64,000 nt of DNA from Durusdinium trenchii. Its lineage: Eukaryota > Sar > Dinophyceae > Suessiales > Symbiodiniaceae. The stretch is from the NCBI GenBank assembly GCA_963970005.1, contig CAXAMN010023361.1, positions 2,107,449-2,171,448 of the forward strand, written 5' to 3'. Within the stretch, counting starts at the first letter, position 1; every line of letters starts with the position of its first letter. Position numbers and translations under genes: made by a program. This document shows positions 1 through 10,592 of this stretch, piece by piece. The notes beneath the pieces were generated by a model. It was not told the DNA's origin. It saw only the letters and a program-made list of their open reading frames with translations, and made no database searches.

Positions 1-330
1 CTGCGCCTGCCATGAAAATTGCACTGCAAGGTCCACAAAATACTGCAGGGCACAAAATCTGCACTTCACGGTCCACAAAGCACTGCACCTGCCATGATTT
101 CTGAAAACGAACCACATGTACAAGAGTCACGATTCACGGCACCTGTCACAAAATTAGGGCGCGTCCAAGATCACCACCATATCAAAAGTGCGGCACCTGC
201 CACGAAATCTGCATTTCAAAGTAGAACCGCTCCGATCCCTTCCCTGTCATGAAAAGTCGACTTTGGACCAACAAAGCATGAGGTTTCCCTTGCGCTTGCC
301 ACGAAAAGTTACCACCATGTCCGAAAATGC
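1..330. repeat. Degenerate short tandem repeat
   Basis: A core resembling GCACCTGCCATGAAAA recurs about every 45-90 bp (near 5, 88, 139, 192, 246 and 295), mixed with GGTCCACAAA and AATCTGCA words. The copies are diverged and the period is irregular, so the unit length is only approximate. I see no credible gene in it. Confidence 0.35.
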
Positions 331-3300
331 GCACGGCACCACAACGAGAGCGCAGTCGTCACGAACACCCGCCGTGGCCAGCCAGATTTTGCGAGCCTGC
401 GCACTCAAAGTGCACTTGCAAGATGCATGAATGTACTGTAAATGGCAGCGAATTGGCCGGACACGGATGCGCGACACCTCGATTAGAGGCCCTTTACACT
501 TACGGTAAGAACCCCCTAGTGTGACCACACCGTTTGGGGAACAAACTGCACCACCGATGACTCTCCAAAGCACCGTGATACAATGTTGCCGCTTTCACTA
601 TCACAATCCCAGGTGGTGCAGTTCACATTTTGCTGGCAGTAGCTCGACTTAGTTTGCATCCCACACTGCTAGAACCTGAGGCTCATCCTGAACTTCTTCC
701 TTCTCGCGCCATGGCAACCAAGTCACAAAGTCCAATGCTTTAAGCCTATCCAAACCAATTTTGTTCTTTGGGATAGACTCACAACCATTCTACCTTCATA
801 AATCAACTGTACACCTCAGAAGTACTTCAAAGTTTAGTATTTTAGGATGAACTATACACGTTGCTAAGTTGGAGGTTCGCTTCAAATTTTTCCCGCACTT
901 GTTTCGGACCTAGTCGTGAACTAGATGCCCAATAGGCCTCTTGGGTGGCCCTGTTTAGCACCCTTCACTCACTGCCGAGCCGAGTGACCTGACCCTGCCT
1001 ACGTGTGGCCAAGCCAGAGAAACCCGGAAGCTTCGTTCGGGAACCACATGCCGACGTTCGCTCTGGTTCAATAGGGAGTCAGTCAGGTGGGCCGGGTGTT
1101 TTGACTCCGCGGTCGACATCAACCGATCCACAAAGTCGGTCTGGACGGGAAGAGTGCGGGTTGACACAAAGTGATAGAGTTCATTGGCATAGTCAAGCAG
1201 CAGGAGGGTGGTTCTAAATTTGTTCAGAAGACAGAGGCTACTTCCATGTGGCATAATTTGGAGGGATAGTAAACTTTCTCCACAGACTTGTTGACTCCTC
1301 TGAAAACTGACATGGACCTTGAAATAGACGTTTGGAAACTGATTACAGAAACCAGCATCCAGGTCAGAACCTACTACTCCAATACCGACCACAGGGGGGA
1401 CATCCTTGATGAGGGGCATCTACATAGCTTGGAAGAGCCAAACATGGCATTTGCCCACTTGTGGGTTCGGAAAAAAAATGATTCTTCACATGGATACCTT
1501 TCTACTTCTATTTCTTTCTTCGAGCACAGGGGTGTATATACTATATTACAATATATATATATATCGTGTTGTATATTACTATTACTATAATGTATTATAT
1601 TATAGTAATTATGTTATGTAGACCTGATGGACGCGGGGTGGTCCTGTTAACATCTTGGAAGGTGCGACCGCTCGCAACTTCAGGTCGCTGATTCTGATTT
1701 CCGCATCAGTTGAATCAGTTCCCACAGCAGATGATAACCACGATATGCGCTGTTGTTGTGCTTCGTAGTAGCATCATGTGGGCGTTCAAGAGTTGCCTAG
1801 TGTGTTCAATCAACAGAGGGCAGAGCAACCAGCTTCACAAGTTAAAAGCTAATATAAATTACTTTACTAACTTAAAGTTTCTATACGTAGCTACAAAAGG
1901 ACCTCATGAGGTTCGAGTCTTGGCAAACTTGCTCTTGTGGTGAGAGAGAAGTAGGATCGCACATTGGAAGCAGGCCAAGATTTTTGCACATGCATGAGAG
2001 CCACATTGGAGCTCAAAACGTTGCAATGTCTACTGTATAATAGATACTATCAAGGCATCCAAAACAGATCAAAGTTGAGGACTGGGTGTCGGACAGGCTT
2101 GCTGGTTAATTTTGAATCTGCCTATATGACGAAAGATGCTGCCAGCGCCGTATGGATCAATATTGTTCGGTCGTGAAGACTCGCAGGGTTGCCGATTGGT
2201 AAAAGTCATCAAGCTAGCTTGCGTAAGCAACTACAGTAATTACACATCATGACATGGAAGCCATCAAGCATCTTGTGGGTTGTAGAAGTTCCTTAAGGGT
2301 CGTAGGTATCGGGCCTGCAAGGGCTGGAAGGAACAGAGAAAGTCGCGGCGTGTCCTTTTCATGTCCGGGATGTAATTGTCTTCAGGCGACGTGCATGGCT
2401 TCTTTTTTCTCGCGGCCTCGAAGGTTGAAGTCCTTGTGGAAGTGCTGCGAGGCATTGTGCTGCGGCAAAGGGGCTCGCAAGCTGCTACAAAGCTCGTAGG
2501 GCCATTGACAAACAGGTTCTTTCAAAAAGTGGCTGGACCTATTGCACATATTGATAGGATCACAGTGCCAATGTGTTCGAGTTAAGGTTGGCTTGCTGTT
2601 GCTGCGGCCATCACGGCGCTTGTTCTTCTGGTCAATGATCACTTCGATGTGGTGGTATTGCGACTTGGCACGTCTCGGTATATGGGGACTGCACAATGAG
2701 AAACTATTTTTGGGGTAAACACATGTTCCGGAACACTTTCGAGCTCATGATTCGGCATGAGCACGCCTTTGCTTGCTCGGCTGGACGCCAACAGTGTGGT
2801 AGCATGTCATTTTGCTATAATATTTTGCTGGGGCGACAAAACATCCTGTCCTGCACAATGCTGAATGCTTGTCAACTACCAACGGCTCAGGAACGATTTC
2901 AATATCAACAAATCGTTCTACCAATGTCAACGTGGAAGATTAATTCTGAGAGGGTCAATCTGGAGGATTCCAACGACGGATGAGGATATTGGATCCACTA
3001 CGGTCTTTATACGGCCGTAGGAATTCTTGGTGACGTGTCGTTTATAGATGACAGCTCCCAACGTTGGCACGAACTTGTTGTTTTGAAACATAAGAAATGG
3101 GGCAGGACATTAAAATAAAATTGACGTTTTGATCTGCAACGTGGGTGTGAGGGCAATGGGTAAAACTACGACTTGGTGAACGGATGGTTGGTGAACGATC
3201 GTTTCAACATCCAAACGCGACTCTGTTGCATCGCGCTACCTGTTTCTCCACCCAGGCGTGTTGATCGCGCCCTTGGGAAACAGGCCAGGTGCAGTGGGGT

Positions 3301-3420
3301 CTCCTCGGCCAGCGTCAACTACTGCTAGCGGCCCTTCTGAATCATCTTCCGAGCACTGAACATGTCATGTAGTTTTTAGAAAAAGTTATATAAACATGTT
3401 GTTTTTGTGGTGGGAAAACA
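331..3420. other. Anonymous DNA with one AT-rich microsatellite
   Basis: No reading frame here has recognisable protein character. The only clear feature is an AT-rich simple stretch at about 1531-1618, with a (TA)n run followed by TATTA-type words. A GGTTCGAGTC word at 1914 resembles a Pol III B box, but its flanks do not pair as a tRNA T-stem. Confidence 0.5.
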
Positions 3421-3424
3421 TACT

Positions 3425-4215
3425 CTTTGAAGTTTTCACTACAAAATGAGACACCCCGGGGTGTCATAACAGGGGGCATTTTGTAGAGACTTTGGTTTTC
3501 AACCTTTCTACAAGATCACACCCTGGTCTGGCAAATATCATTGAAAAGGCACCAAAAGTATCACCTTCTGAGGTGGGGTTGTGATTCTGTAGAAGAGCCC
3601 AAACATTTTGGGAAAATGCCCTAAATGCCCAAGCTTTTGCTTGGGTTTTGAATCTGTAGAGAGTGCACAGCGGCTCTTGCGTGTTTTGATTTTGTAAGGA
3701 TGTTCCATGATGTTCCTGAATGGTGCTCAAAGTCAGAATGTTGCAACAAAAACATGCATGTTCAGCAATCAGAATTCAGAAATTGAATCGGAAGATTCGG
3801 GATTTGCCACATGGAATTTTCCTGCTTCCAGGTTCTGACAAAAAACACGGTAAGAACACTTGATGTCTCTTGGCTGAATTCAACATCAGAACATGAACAT
3901 GCCAAACTATCTCCCTACAGAAGCAGAACATGCAAAAAATACACTAAAGAGACCACAAATCATTGCACAATCCTTTTCACTACAAAATCATCTGGCCAAA
4001 ATGGCTCCTGAAAGTCCATTTTTGGAGCACTTGATGCTTGGGTTGTGATTTTGTAACAAAGTGAATCAATCAACCGTTGATTTTGTACAGTCAGATGATT
4101 GCCTGAGAGGCTGTGAGGTTGCAATTTGTAGACTTCACAGGGGGACCCTATGGTTGGGTTCTCGATTTGTAACTACAAAATCAAACACCCCACCCTTCTC
4201 CCGAACTCACAGGGG
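3425..4215. repeat. Degenerate repeat around a GATTTTGTA core
   Basis: The words GATTTTGTA, GATTCTGTAGA and their complement CTACAAAATC recur roughly every 60-100 bp on both strands (for example near 3441, 3580, 3690, 3980, 4050, 4080 and 4180). The block opens with CTACAAAATGAGACACCCC and closes with a similar CTACAAAATCAAACACCCC, suggesting related boundary units. A perfect 16-bp palindrome, GACACCCCGGGGTGTC, lies at 3450-3465. No gene was found inside, and the class of repeat is unknown. Confidence 0.4.
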
Positions 4216-5138
4216 GATGGGAAAACAATCTTTATGTTTTTTGATATACATTGATTAAGCATTCACAAAAAGCAAATCCCATGACCATGGCATACCATGG
4301 CCAAGTAGCAACCAAAGAGGTTGACACCTTTACCAGAAACAATTCTTAAACAAAAAAGAACCGCTGCGTCTTGAAAGGGAACTTGCGCATGTTTTTTGAA
4401 CATTGCAGCCAGCAACCGCTTTTGTTGACCTACTTCAAGTGCCGAACGTTGAGTTTGCGTGGAACATGTCGGAAACCACAGAAACGGTTCACAAATAATT
4501 TCACACATTCAAATCCATTCCAATACCGTGCAGTGCACAGCATTGGCATCAGTTCATTGCCAGGTCCATTGCCTCGTGTTTCGCGCTCTTTGGGCGCTTC
4601 GCCTATTTCGCACCTTGGCATTGCCCGGCGGCGGGGCCGGGGCGACTCCTTGGGGTCCGACCAAGCGCCGTCCAGGGAGTCCGAGCACCGTCCAGGCGTC
4701 GAAAACGGCCGTGGATGGGTCGAATTGGAAAAAGGTTTCGGCCCTGGGCCGAACGGGGTACCACACATGAGTCAAAAGGAGTTTGACTGTCTCAATAGCC
4801 AGGCAGCCAAAAAGAAACACGTTTGAAGTGACCCTGCCCAAATGTGAAACCTCAGCCTGGGACTGTGTACCGAAAGGAAAGTCCATCCAGCACAGGGGAT
4901 CAAAAAGAACTGGTTTGAAAGCACTTGGACCATAGGAGCTTATCCCAAACAGCTTCTCAGGAGGCATTTGCAAGTCCTGAGTTTGAACCCTTCATAGACC
5001 TCAGATCTTCGGTGCTTGGATTGGACTTTTGGGCTACTACTTGCTCAAAAGGCCACCGAAGCGAATCGAATCCTGTCCACATCGCCAAATCCCCCAAACA
5101 TAGGAAGAGAACGTCCGTTTTTTTGGCAAACGTGGAAT
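4216..5138. other. Anonymous DNA left of the short LTR element
   Basis: A GC-rich patch at about 4560-4770 gives open frames on both strands, but none has a recognisable motif or consistent third-position bias. Nothing else is supported. Confidence 0.45.
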
Positions 5139-5143
5139 CATCC

Positions 5144-5306
5144 TGATGAACAGGTCAGCAACCTATGGCGAACCCTCAACGAAAACGCTCGGCCGCTAAC
5201 CTTTTCCTGGATGCTTTGAGTGCAAAAGGGCAGCTGTCGCTGCACACATGTGAACCGTCCGATGGATTTCGACTGGTGTCTTCTCGTTTTGAGCGTGTCA
5301 TCCACG
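5144..5306 (-). repeat. 3' LTR of the short LTR element
   Basis: Left copy of the ~162-bp direct repeat. Read on + it begins TGATGAACAGG and ends GTCATCCACG; the right copy ends CACA, so the last base of this copy looks mutated. It has one extra A relative to the right copy in the GCAAAAGGG run. Confidence 0.85.
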
Positions 5307-5455
5307 CTCCCCCTTCAGTTGATCGTCAGATCGAACTGACTGAAAACTTCTTTTCTCAAAATATTGAGCTTCTGTGGGCCCAAACCACCCTTTTCTTCTT
5401 CTCATATCATTTCCACTCTTCATCGTCTTTCCCTTTCCTTTTTCAGTCACTTCTC

Positions 5456-5659
5456 TCATCGGCCATGAGGGGCACATCTCGTGCAAGGAGTGTACCTGAG
5501 CCGATCTAGCCCAAGATCCGGGCAGCTTGAACAGGAGTGGAGGTTTCCACCCCCCACCGAGCGAGCGCAGGTGGCGCACCATCGTCCTCTTCTTCGTTCT
5601 CCAGTGTTTCGAGCCACCAAATAATCACAATTTGCCCGGCAAAACCAATGGTCCTTCAT
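5456..5659 (-). CDS. Cys-rich segment of the short LTR element
   Basis: A 67-codon open stretch contains three CxxC pairs (CATC, CSSC, CTRC) in about 30 residues, which suggests a zinc-binding module like the tail of a gag nucleocapsid. It lies downstream of the main gag-like frame but in a different phase, so it was either reached by a frameshift or the gag frame is broken near 5625-5659. It has no convincing start of its own. I infer it is part of the gag region; it may be a chance pattern. Confidence 0.35.
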   Translation of the reverse strand: MKDHWFCRANCDYLVARNTGERRRGRWCATCARSVGGGNLHSCSSCPDLGLDRLRYTPCTRCAPHGR

Positions 5660-6424
5660 CTTGATTGGTCACCGGGGTTGGATCCCCGGTTGATGGTGCC
5701 GGTGGCATAGTTCGTGCCTTCGGCGTCACAGTGGCCTTCCACTGGCCACAAATGGCCTGGTCCTTCAACCTTCTATTCTCCATCACGAGGTATCGCAGCT
5801 GTTGGGACATCTCTTCTCGCTCAGTCCTTTCCAGCCTTGCTCTTTCCTCCAAGCCCCTTCGCTCTTCTTCACCAGCTTCTTCCAACCTCAGTCTTCGAAG
5901 GCTTTCCCTCTCTTCGTGCTCGAGGAAGGGTGGTCTTGTGACTGTCATCGGTGTCTGGAATGCCGGATACAGGAGTGGAGCCTGATGGTACATCGTGTGA
6001 AAGCCATGCAATTGCTCTGGTGTGAACAGTGGGATCTGGTGTTCTGGTGGTGTCGACATCGAAACCACAACGGGACCTGTCGGTCCAGCTTGCTCTTCGG
6101 CTTCAATCTCTGAAACACTTCTACCCTTTCCACCTTTCCCTTCAACTCTAATCGAATCCCGCCTGGGTCCTTGATCTTCAGGCGTCTTCACTTCCGCTTC
6201 CACTGCATCTGAACCTGTGTCTCCAGGCTTCTTTGGGGTGATGGCGGCTGGTGCTTGTAGCGGAGTCCTTGCTGCATGCGATGTCTTGGATGCAGGTGTG
6301 GCCTCAGAGGTCCTAGCTCGGCTGTCTTCGGTGGTCTGGAGTGCAGTCGAGGGGGTTCCATGAGGTGCAGACTCTAAAGCCAGTGAACTTTCGGCACCCT
6401 GTCTTTCCCTTTGGTCTTTGTTTC
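5625..6424 (-). CDS. Gag-like coiled-coil protein
   Basis: The frame is open from a TGA near 6425 to the stop at 5625 (about 265 codons) and has no good ATG; the first plausible initiator in phase is GTG at 6203. The N-terminal half is Pro/Thr/Ala-rich and disordered. The centre is a charged helical stretch (REEM, LRRLRLEEAGEEERR, LEERARLERTEREEM) that should form a coiled coil. Upstream, 6425-6580 holds further charged coding-like sequence in another phase (DELRQGQKWKQLNEGW), implying one more frameshift near 6420. Position inside the LTRs and the coiled coil suggest a capsid precursor role. No nucleocapsid knuckle of the canonical CCHC form is seen. Confidence 0.5.
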
Positions 6425-6592
6425 ACCCTCCTTCCTATCTTCTAAAGGAAGTTCTGAACTCTTGACGCTCGCGATCCAGCCTTCGTTGAGCTGCTTCCAT
6501 TTCTGACCTTGGCGCAACTCATCTTGTGTCGCCTTGCGGCGACGGTGTTGTTGAATTGTTGAATGCCCTGCATTCCCAAGCTCTCAAAGGAT

Positions 6593-6608
6593 GCTTGGGC
6601 TCATAACC
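6593..6608 (-). other. Half-tRNA-Met type primer-binding site
   Basis: Immediately inside the 5' LTR, the - strand reads GGTTATGAGCCCAAGC. Its complement GGGCTCATAACC matches the anticodon stem-loop of a Met tRNA (CAT anticodon). Drosophila copia is known to prime from a tRNA-iMet fragment cut in the anticodon loop, with a very similar site. There is no spacer to the LTR. Confidence 0.65.
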
Positions 6609-6770
6609 TGATGAACAGGTCAGCAACCTATGGCGAACCCTCAACGAAAACGCTCGGCCGCTAACCTTTTCCTGGATGCTTTGAGTGCAAAGGGCAGCTG
6701 TCGCTGCACACATGTAAACCGTCCGATGGATTTCGACTGGTGTCTTCTCGTTTCGAGCGTGTCATCCACA
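6609..6770 (-). repeat. 5' LTR of the short LTR element
   Basis: Right copy of the direct repeat. Read on +, it runs from TGATGAACAGG to GTCATCCACA, giving TG...CA termini, and is followed by the CATCC target duplication. It is about 97-98% identical to the left copy. Confidence 0.85.
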
Positions 6771-6860
6771 CATCCAATCCTTCACACCGGTCTCCATTCA
6801 CCCACTCTTCACCCATTTCACCGGCTCCACATGGTCTCCGCACCAGGTCTTTGGTGCCAA

Positions 6861-7022
6861 AAAGTAGCGATGCCCTAGATACTAGTACTCGTAGCTTCTT
6901 GCTACTACTAGTACTAGTAATGGCCTCCAACCTACTAGCGATGGCCTCCAACGTAGTAGCAATGGCCTCCACCCCAGTAGTTTTTTGGCTACTACTAGCG
7001 ATGGCCTCCACCCTAATAGCTC
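6861..7022. repeat. CTAGTAG / GGCCTCC minisatellite, locus 1
   Basis: Tandem variants of a ~21-24-bp unit, GGCCTCCAACCTACTAGCGAT, occur with TACTAGTAGC palindromic words. Four to five units are visible. The same unit recurs at six other loci in the window. Confidence 0.7.
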
Positions 7023-7250
7023 CATCTCCTTCACTTCCAGGTCTTTGGCGCCCAAGTGCTCCTTTGGCAGCTGGGCGATGCTCAACGCAGCTTCCCGGCG
7101 TCCCGTCTTCAACGGATCCGTGCGTCGACAGAGCTCAAAAGCTTCGTTTGGAGGGCCGGTGTGTGGTGGATTCGAGGCCATGTTGCAGTTTTTTTTTTTA
7201 TCCGGGAGGTGTGGAAACCATTGTTTTGAGTATATGCATATAAAATGTGT

Positions 7251-7361
7251 GAGTGTGTAGCTTGAATAGGGAGACCTCCCAGGCAACAACCCCCTGGAAG
7301 AAGGAAAATAGACCAGTCTACCTAGCCAGGGCTAGGGGGTCTCCCTATTAAGTACACGCCC
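7251..7361 (+). mobile_element. MITE-like element, copy A
   Basis: About 111 bp with perfect inner inverted repeats AATAGGGAGACC / GGTCTCCCTATT at 7265 and 7339, inside weaker outer inverted ends (GTGTGTA / TACACGCCC). The interior CTCCCAGGCAAC...CCCCCTGGAAGAAGG is shared with two other copies. There is no coding capacity. Target duplication is unclear, so the exact ends are uncertain. It could be a DNA-transposon derivative or another foldback repeat. Confidence 0.65.
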
Positions 7362-7959
7362 ATAGGATGGTATATGGTAGCCAAAAGCAGTACGGCAAAC
7401 AACACCGTCTTCGGAGGCAGAAAATTTATTGTATATAACGCGTTTCCATTGTCCATCGCTGCGTTTTCCACCATGAAAGTAGCTCAAAAACCAGCTGACG
7501 TAGATTTGTAGGGGGTGGAGGAGAGGAGTGGTTTAGGCACATAGAACTTTGAAGTAGAGGACTGGCAGTTGCCGAAGAAACTTGTTTGGTGAGGTATGTC
7601 GCAGATGAGACGCAGGACCAAGTGCATGTGTTTGAGTTTAGACCTCTCCAAAAATTGATTAAAGTCTTTCTAGATCGATGTCAGATCAATGTTAGATCGA
7701 AGGTGTTGATCTCCAACATCCTTTGACTGATTCCCTGGAAAGGACCGGACCCCACAGGCCAGACTCACCACTGTCCGCCAAAAGCAGCTCCCAGACCGGG
7801 GCCCTAACCAGTCTCCAAATTGGTATGTTTGCCATTGCCGTTCTTGAAGGCAGCTTACAGACACAAATTGTAGGCCGTACAAAGTGTCACAAAGTCTTAA
7901 AGTGTTGCACACACTGCTGGTGGGATTAGCATGTATAGTTCATCACCCGTACCAATGCA
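7362..7959. other. Anonymous DNA between MITE copy A and the degenerate array
   Basis: No supported gene or repeat was seen here. Confidence 0.45.
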
Positions 7960-9560
7960 AGATCAATTCAAGGGACCCGTCACCTACTCAACTACTGTTT
8001 TTTCTTTACATAAATACTGCCAGCAATTATTTGGGGAGGGTGGGTGGGTGGTGGTCACTGAATTAATATTGAGAGGTGGGTCAGGTGGGTGTCAGGTACC
8101 TCAAAATAATTCGTTGTAACAAGGGATGAAGGTCAAAGGTCCACCACCTGCCAATATAGTGTTCAATCAACAAATTGTAATATGGTAGTCCCTTGGAAGT
8201 CAAGGACCTATGCAATAATTTACATGCAATGAAATAGATTTAAAGCATATGTATCTTCAGGCTCAAGGACCCTTGAAATTATTTCTAGAGATGGCAAGGC
8301 AAAGGATGAGGAAGCTGTTAATTCTCGATGTAATTATTTTTACAAAACTAAAGCTTATGCTACTCGATGGTCAAGAGACCCCTGAAATAATTTGTAGAGA
8401 AGGCTAGGATCGCGCATCCCGATTTTACCACTATCATCCACTTGTTTGCAAACATTAACAAACAGCATCATGAACATTCCATAAACGTCCACAAACCTTC
8501 TGTCCAAAGCTTCCATAGCTATTGATTGCAGCGTTTGTTGACTGTTGATGGTGACGGTGGGTCGGGTCCTGTTGGGGAATGCCGGAAAGAGCCTGGCTTG
8601 CAAAGAAATATCGGAACAACATTCAGGTCCTGGTTGTTTTCACAGGCTCACTTCAGGCTTCGGGCCCTTGGATCATGAGTGAACATTGGCAGCGGGCCAC
8701 CTCCCAATGTGGATCCGGCCTCGTGGACCAAAAGAACTGTGTGGAGGTCGAACACTCCCTCATCCTTTCCTAATTTTTGTCATATTAATTTGCGCCCTAC
8801 TAATTTGAAGACCACATGCTTTCTGCATATCGTCGTCGCTTCTCTTTCTCTGCGCTTGAAACCAAAGCCATACAGATCAGACGAGAATCCCATGTCATCC
8901 ATATCAATCCACTAATTATTTTCCGCCAACCTTCCAACCGCACTTCTGCAAAAAACTTTTGTAGGGTGGTTGACCTCTCCCACTCCCCCTTCATCTTCCA
9001 TTTGCTGCCCTTACCTTACAGTACCCTATATTATATTGTCCTCTCAGGGGAGGGGTCAGGTACCTTTCAAATACTTTTCCAATGTATTCCAATTGAGCAG
9101 CTTCAAAAACCTCTATGATGAAAAGTGTACAAACTGTAATCTCACATTCTTCCGCGAATGCCAAAATGCAAAAGCTCCGCGAAAGCAAACCTGCATTATA
9201 CAAAAATGATCTGCAGACGATAATGCCATGCAATCCATTGTAATCTCCCACGCTTCCAACCGCATCCCAATGTGAGCCCGAAATGAGTAGAATATGAGGT
9301 GTTGAACTTAATTGCAGGGTTGGTTGACCCTTCCCCCCACCCCGACCTAGACTCGGTAGGGTCAGACAACAAAGATCGACAAAGTATAAAGTATATTATT
9401 TGGTCACTCAGGGGAGGGGTCAGGTACCTTTCACATACTTGTCCCATACCCCTCCACCTTGACCTTGAATCCGGATATGGTATGGTTGGATCACCAAACA
9501 TATTATAGTATATTGTTTAGTCATTGAGTGGTCAACGACCTGTCAAATTTTCAATATTGT
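7960..9560. repeat. Degenerate dispersed/tandem repeat block
   Basis: Variants of TCAAGGACCC..TGAAATAATTT..AGAG recur about every 90-110 bp at 7970, 8090, 8198, 8268 and 8372. A related word, CAGGGGAGGGGTCAGGTACC, occurs at 9048 and 9411 and in partial form near 8090 and 9520. The copies are heavily diverged. They may be one old tandem array or several insertions of the same repeat. No gene was recognised. Confidence 0.4.
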
Positions 9561-9717
9561 TCACAATGTGTTCTTTTGTCACTTGTTCACCATTGTTTTT
9601 TAATGCTGTTTGCATCTTTCTTCCTCAGTAACTCAACGTCCATGTTGTCAGAAACCCTTCATTGATCATTGCTGTCCATCTATCATCTATTATTGTCGTC
9701 TTGCGTTGGGACGCTGC

Positions 9718-9800
9718 GTGTCAGGTGTAGGACGTCCCGTGTCGGACGTCGCGCATCGCACGTTGCACGTCGGAGGTCGTGCGTCGGATGTGGTGTCGGA
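9718..9800. repeat. Degenerate ~10-bp tandem repeat
   Basis: Successive GTCGGACGTC-like words (GTGTCAGGTG, GACGTCCCGT, GTCGGACGTC, GCACGTCGGAGGTC, GTGCGTCGGATG) form a short degenerate array. Flanking DNA to 10480 shows nothing else. Confidence 0.45.
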
Positions 9801-10481
9801 TGGATGTGTCCATGAGAGTTCCCGACAGCTCGGATGTCAGACTCTGTTTTAACCAATTCCCCGGGGAATCATCCAGTAATTCATTGGAGCCCATAGACAC
9901 CCTCGTGCCCAAAATGCTTCAGAGACTCAAAAATTGCAAGCATGCGTCTGACACGGTGGGAGAATGTGGGAGATAACTGATAACTGTTCTCGATTAGGTC
10001 CACCCACCCCACAATCATTAAAATAGCCTACGGTCGCTAAATCGGGACGGGTGATTATATAATTTTCAATAATGTGCTATATGCTGCTTCAGGTGTCTTG
10101 CTTTGGGAGACGATTCTTTGGTGAAAGACGACACGCCCAGATCTGGAACCGCTTCCAGTGTTCGTCGGATTCCAGGCTTCGGATTCGCAAAAGCGGTGCA
10201 AAAGCGGTGCGGTCTCCGGTGCCAACGGGGGTCAGACATGGGAACACCGAGGAGACCAAGAATGGCACCGTGCTCCATGTGATTTTGATCGATGCTCGGC
10301 GCGATGGGTCGAAATGAGGTTCTTGTTGGGAAACAGAGGTCGAAACCGGTGTCCAAGTGTCGTGTAATTCCACCGCCCGTCCCCTTGAGGTTTTTCATGC
10401 TTGGGGTTGGTCACCGCCCGAGCCTGGGCAGCCCTACTTTCCAAAGACTTCTTAGACCCAGCTCAGAACCGGCACAGCTGG

Positions 10482-10592
10482 AAGTGTGTTTTAATATGGG
10501 AGACACCCTGGCCCTGGCTGGGTAGATATCTATTTCTCTTCTTCCAGAGGGAAGTCGTTGCCTGGGAGGTCTCCCTATTTCAGCTGCAAAAA
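10482..10592 (-). mobile_element. MITE-like element, copy B
   Basis: Reverse-oriented relative to copy A. The right inner end GGTCTCCCTATT and the adjacent GTTGCCTGGGA block are conserved; the left end is diverged to AATATGGGAGACACC. End coordinates are approximate, inferred by alignment to copies A and C. Confidence 0.55.

Larger units (their letters stand above)
5139..6775 (-). mobile_element. Non-autonomous copia-like LTR element (gag only)
   Basis: Two direct repeats of about 162 bp (5144-5306 and 6609-6770) flank 1.3 kb and differ by one indel and about three substitutions. The 5-bp word CATCC sits just outside both ends (5139-5143 and 6771-6775), as expected for a target-site duplication. 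On the - strand a purine tract (GAAGGGGGAG, complement of 5307-5316) abuts the left LTR, and a primer-binding site abuts the right LTR, fixing the orientation. The interior encodes only gag-like protein. No protease, integrase or RT is present, so any movement would need enzymes from another element. About 97-98% LTR identity suggests a fairly recent insertion. Confidence 0.85.

Noticed and set aside
1905..1930. GGTTCGAGTC B-box-like word, a possible tRNA gene.
   Set aside because: The flanking bases do not form a T-stem, and no acceptor or D-stem is found upstream.
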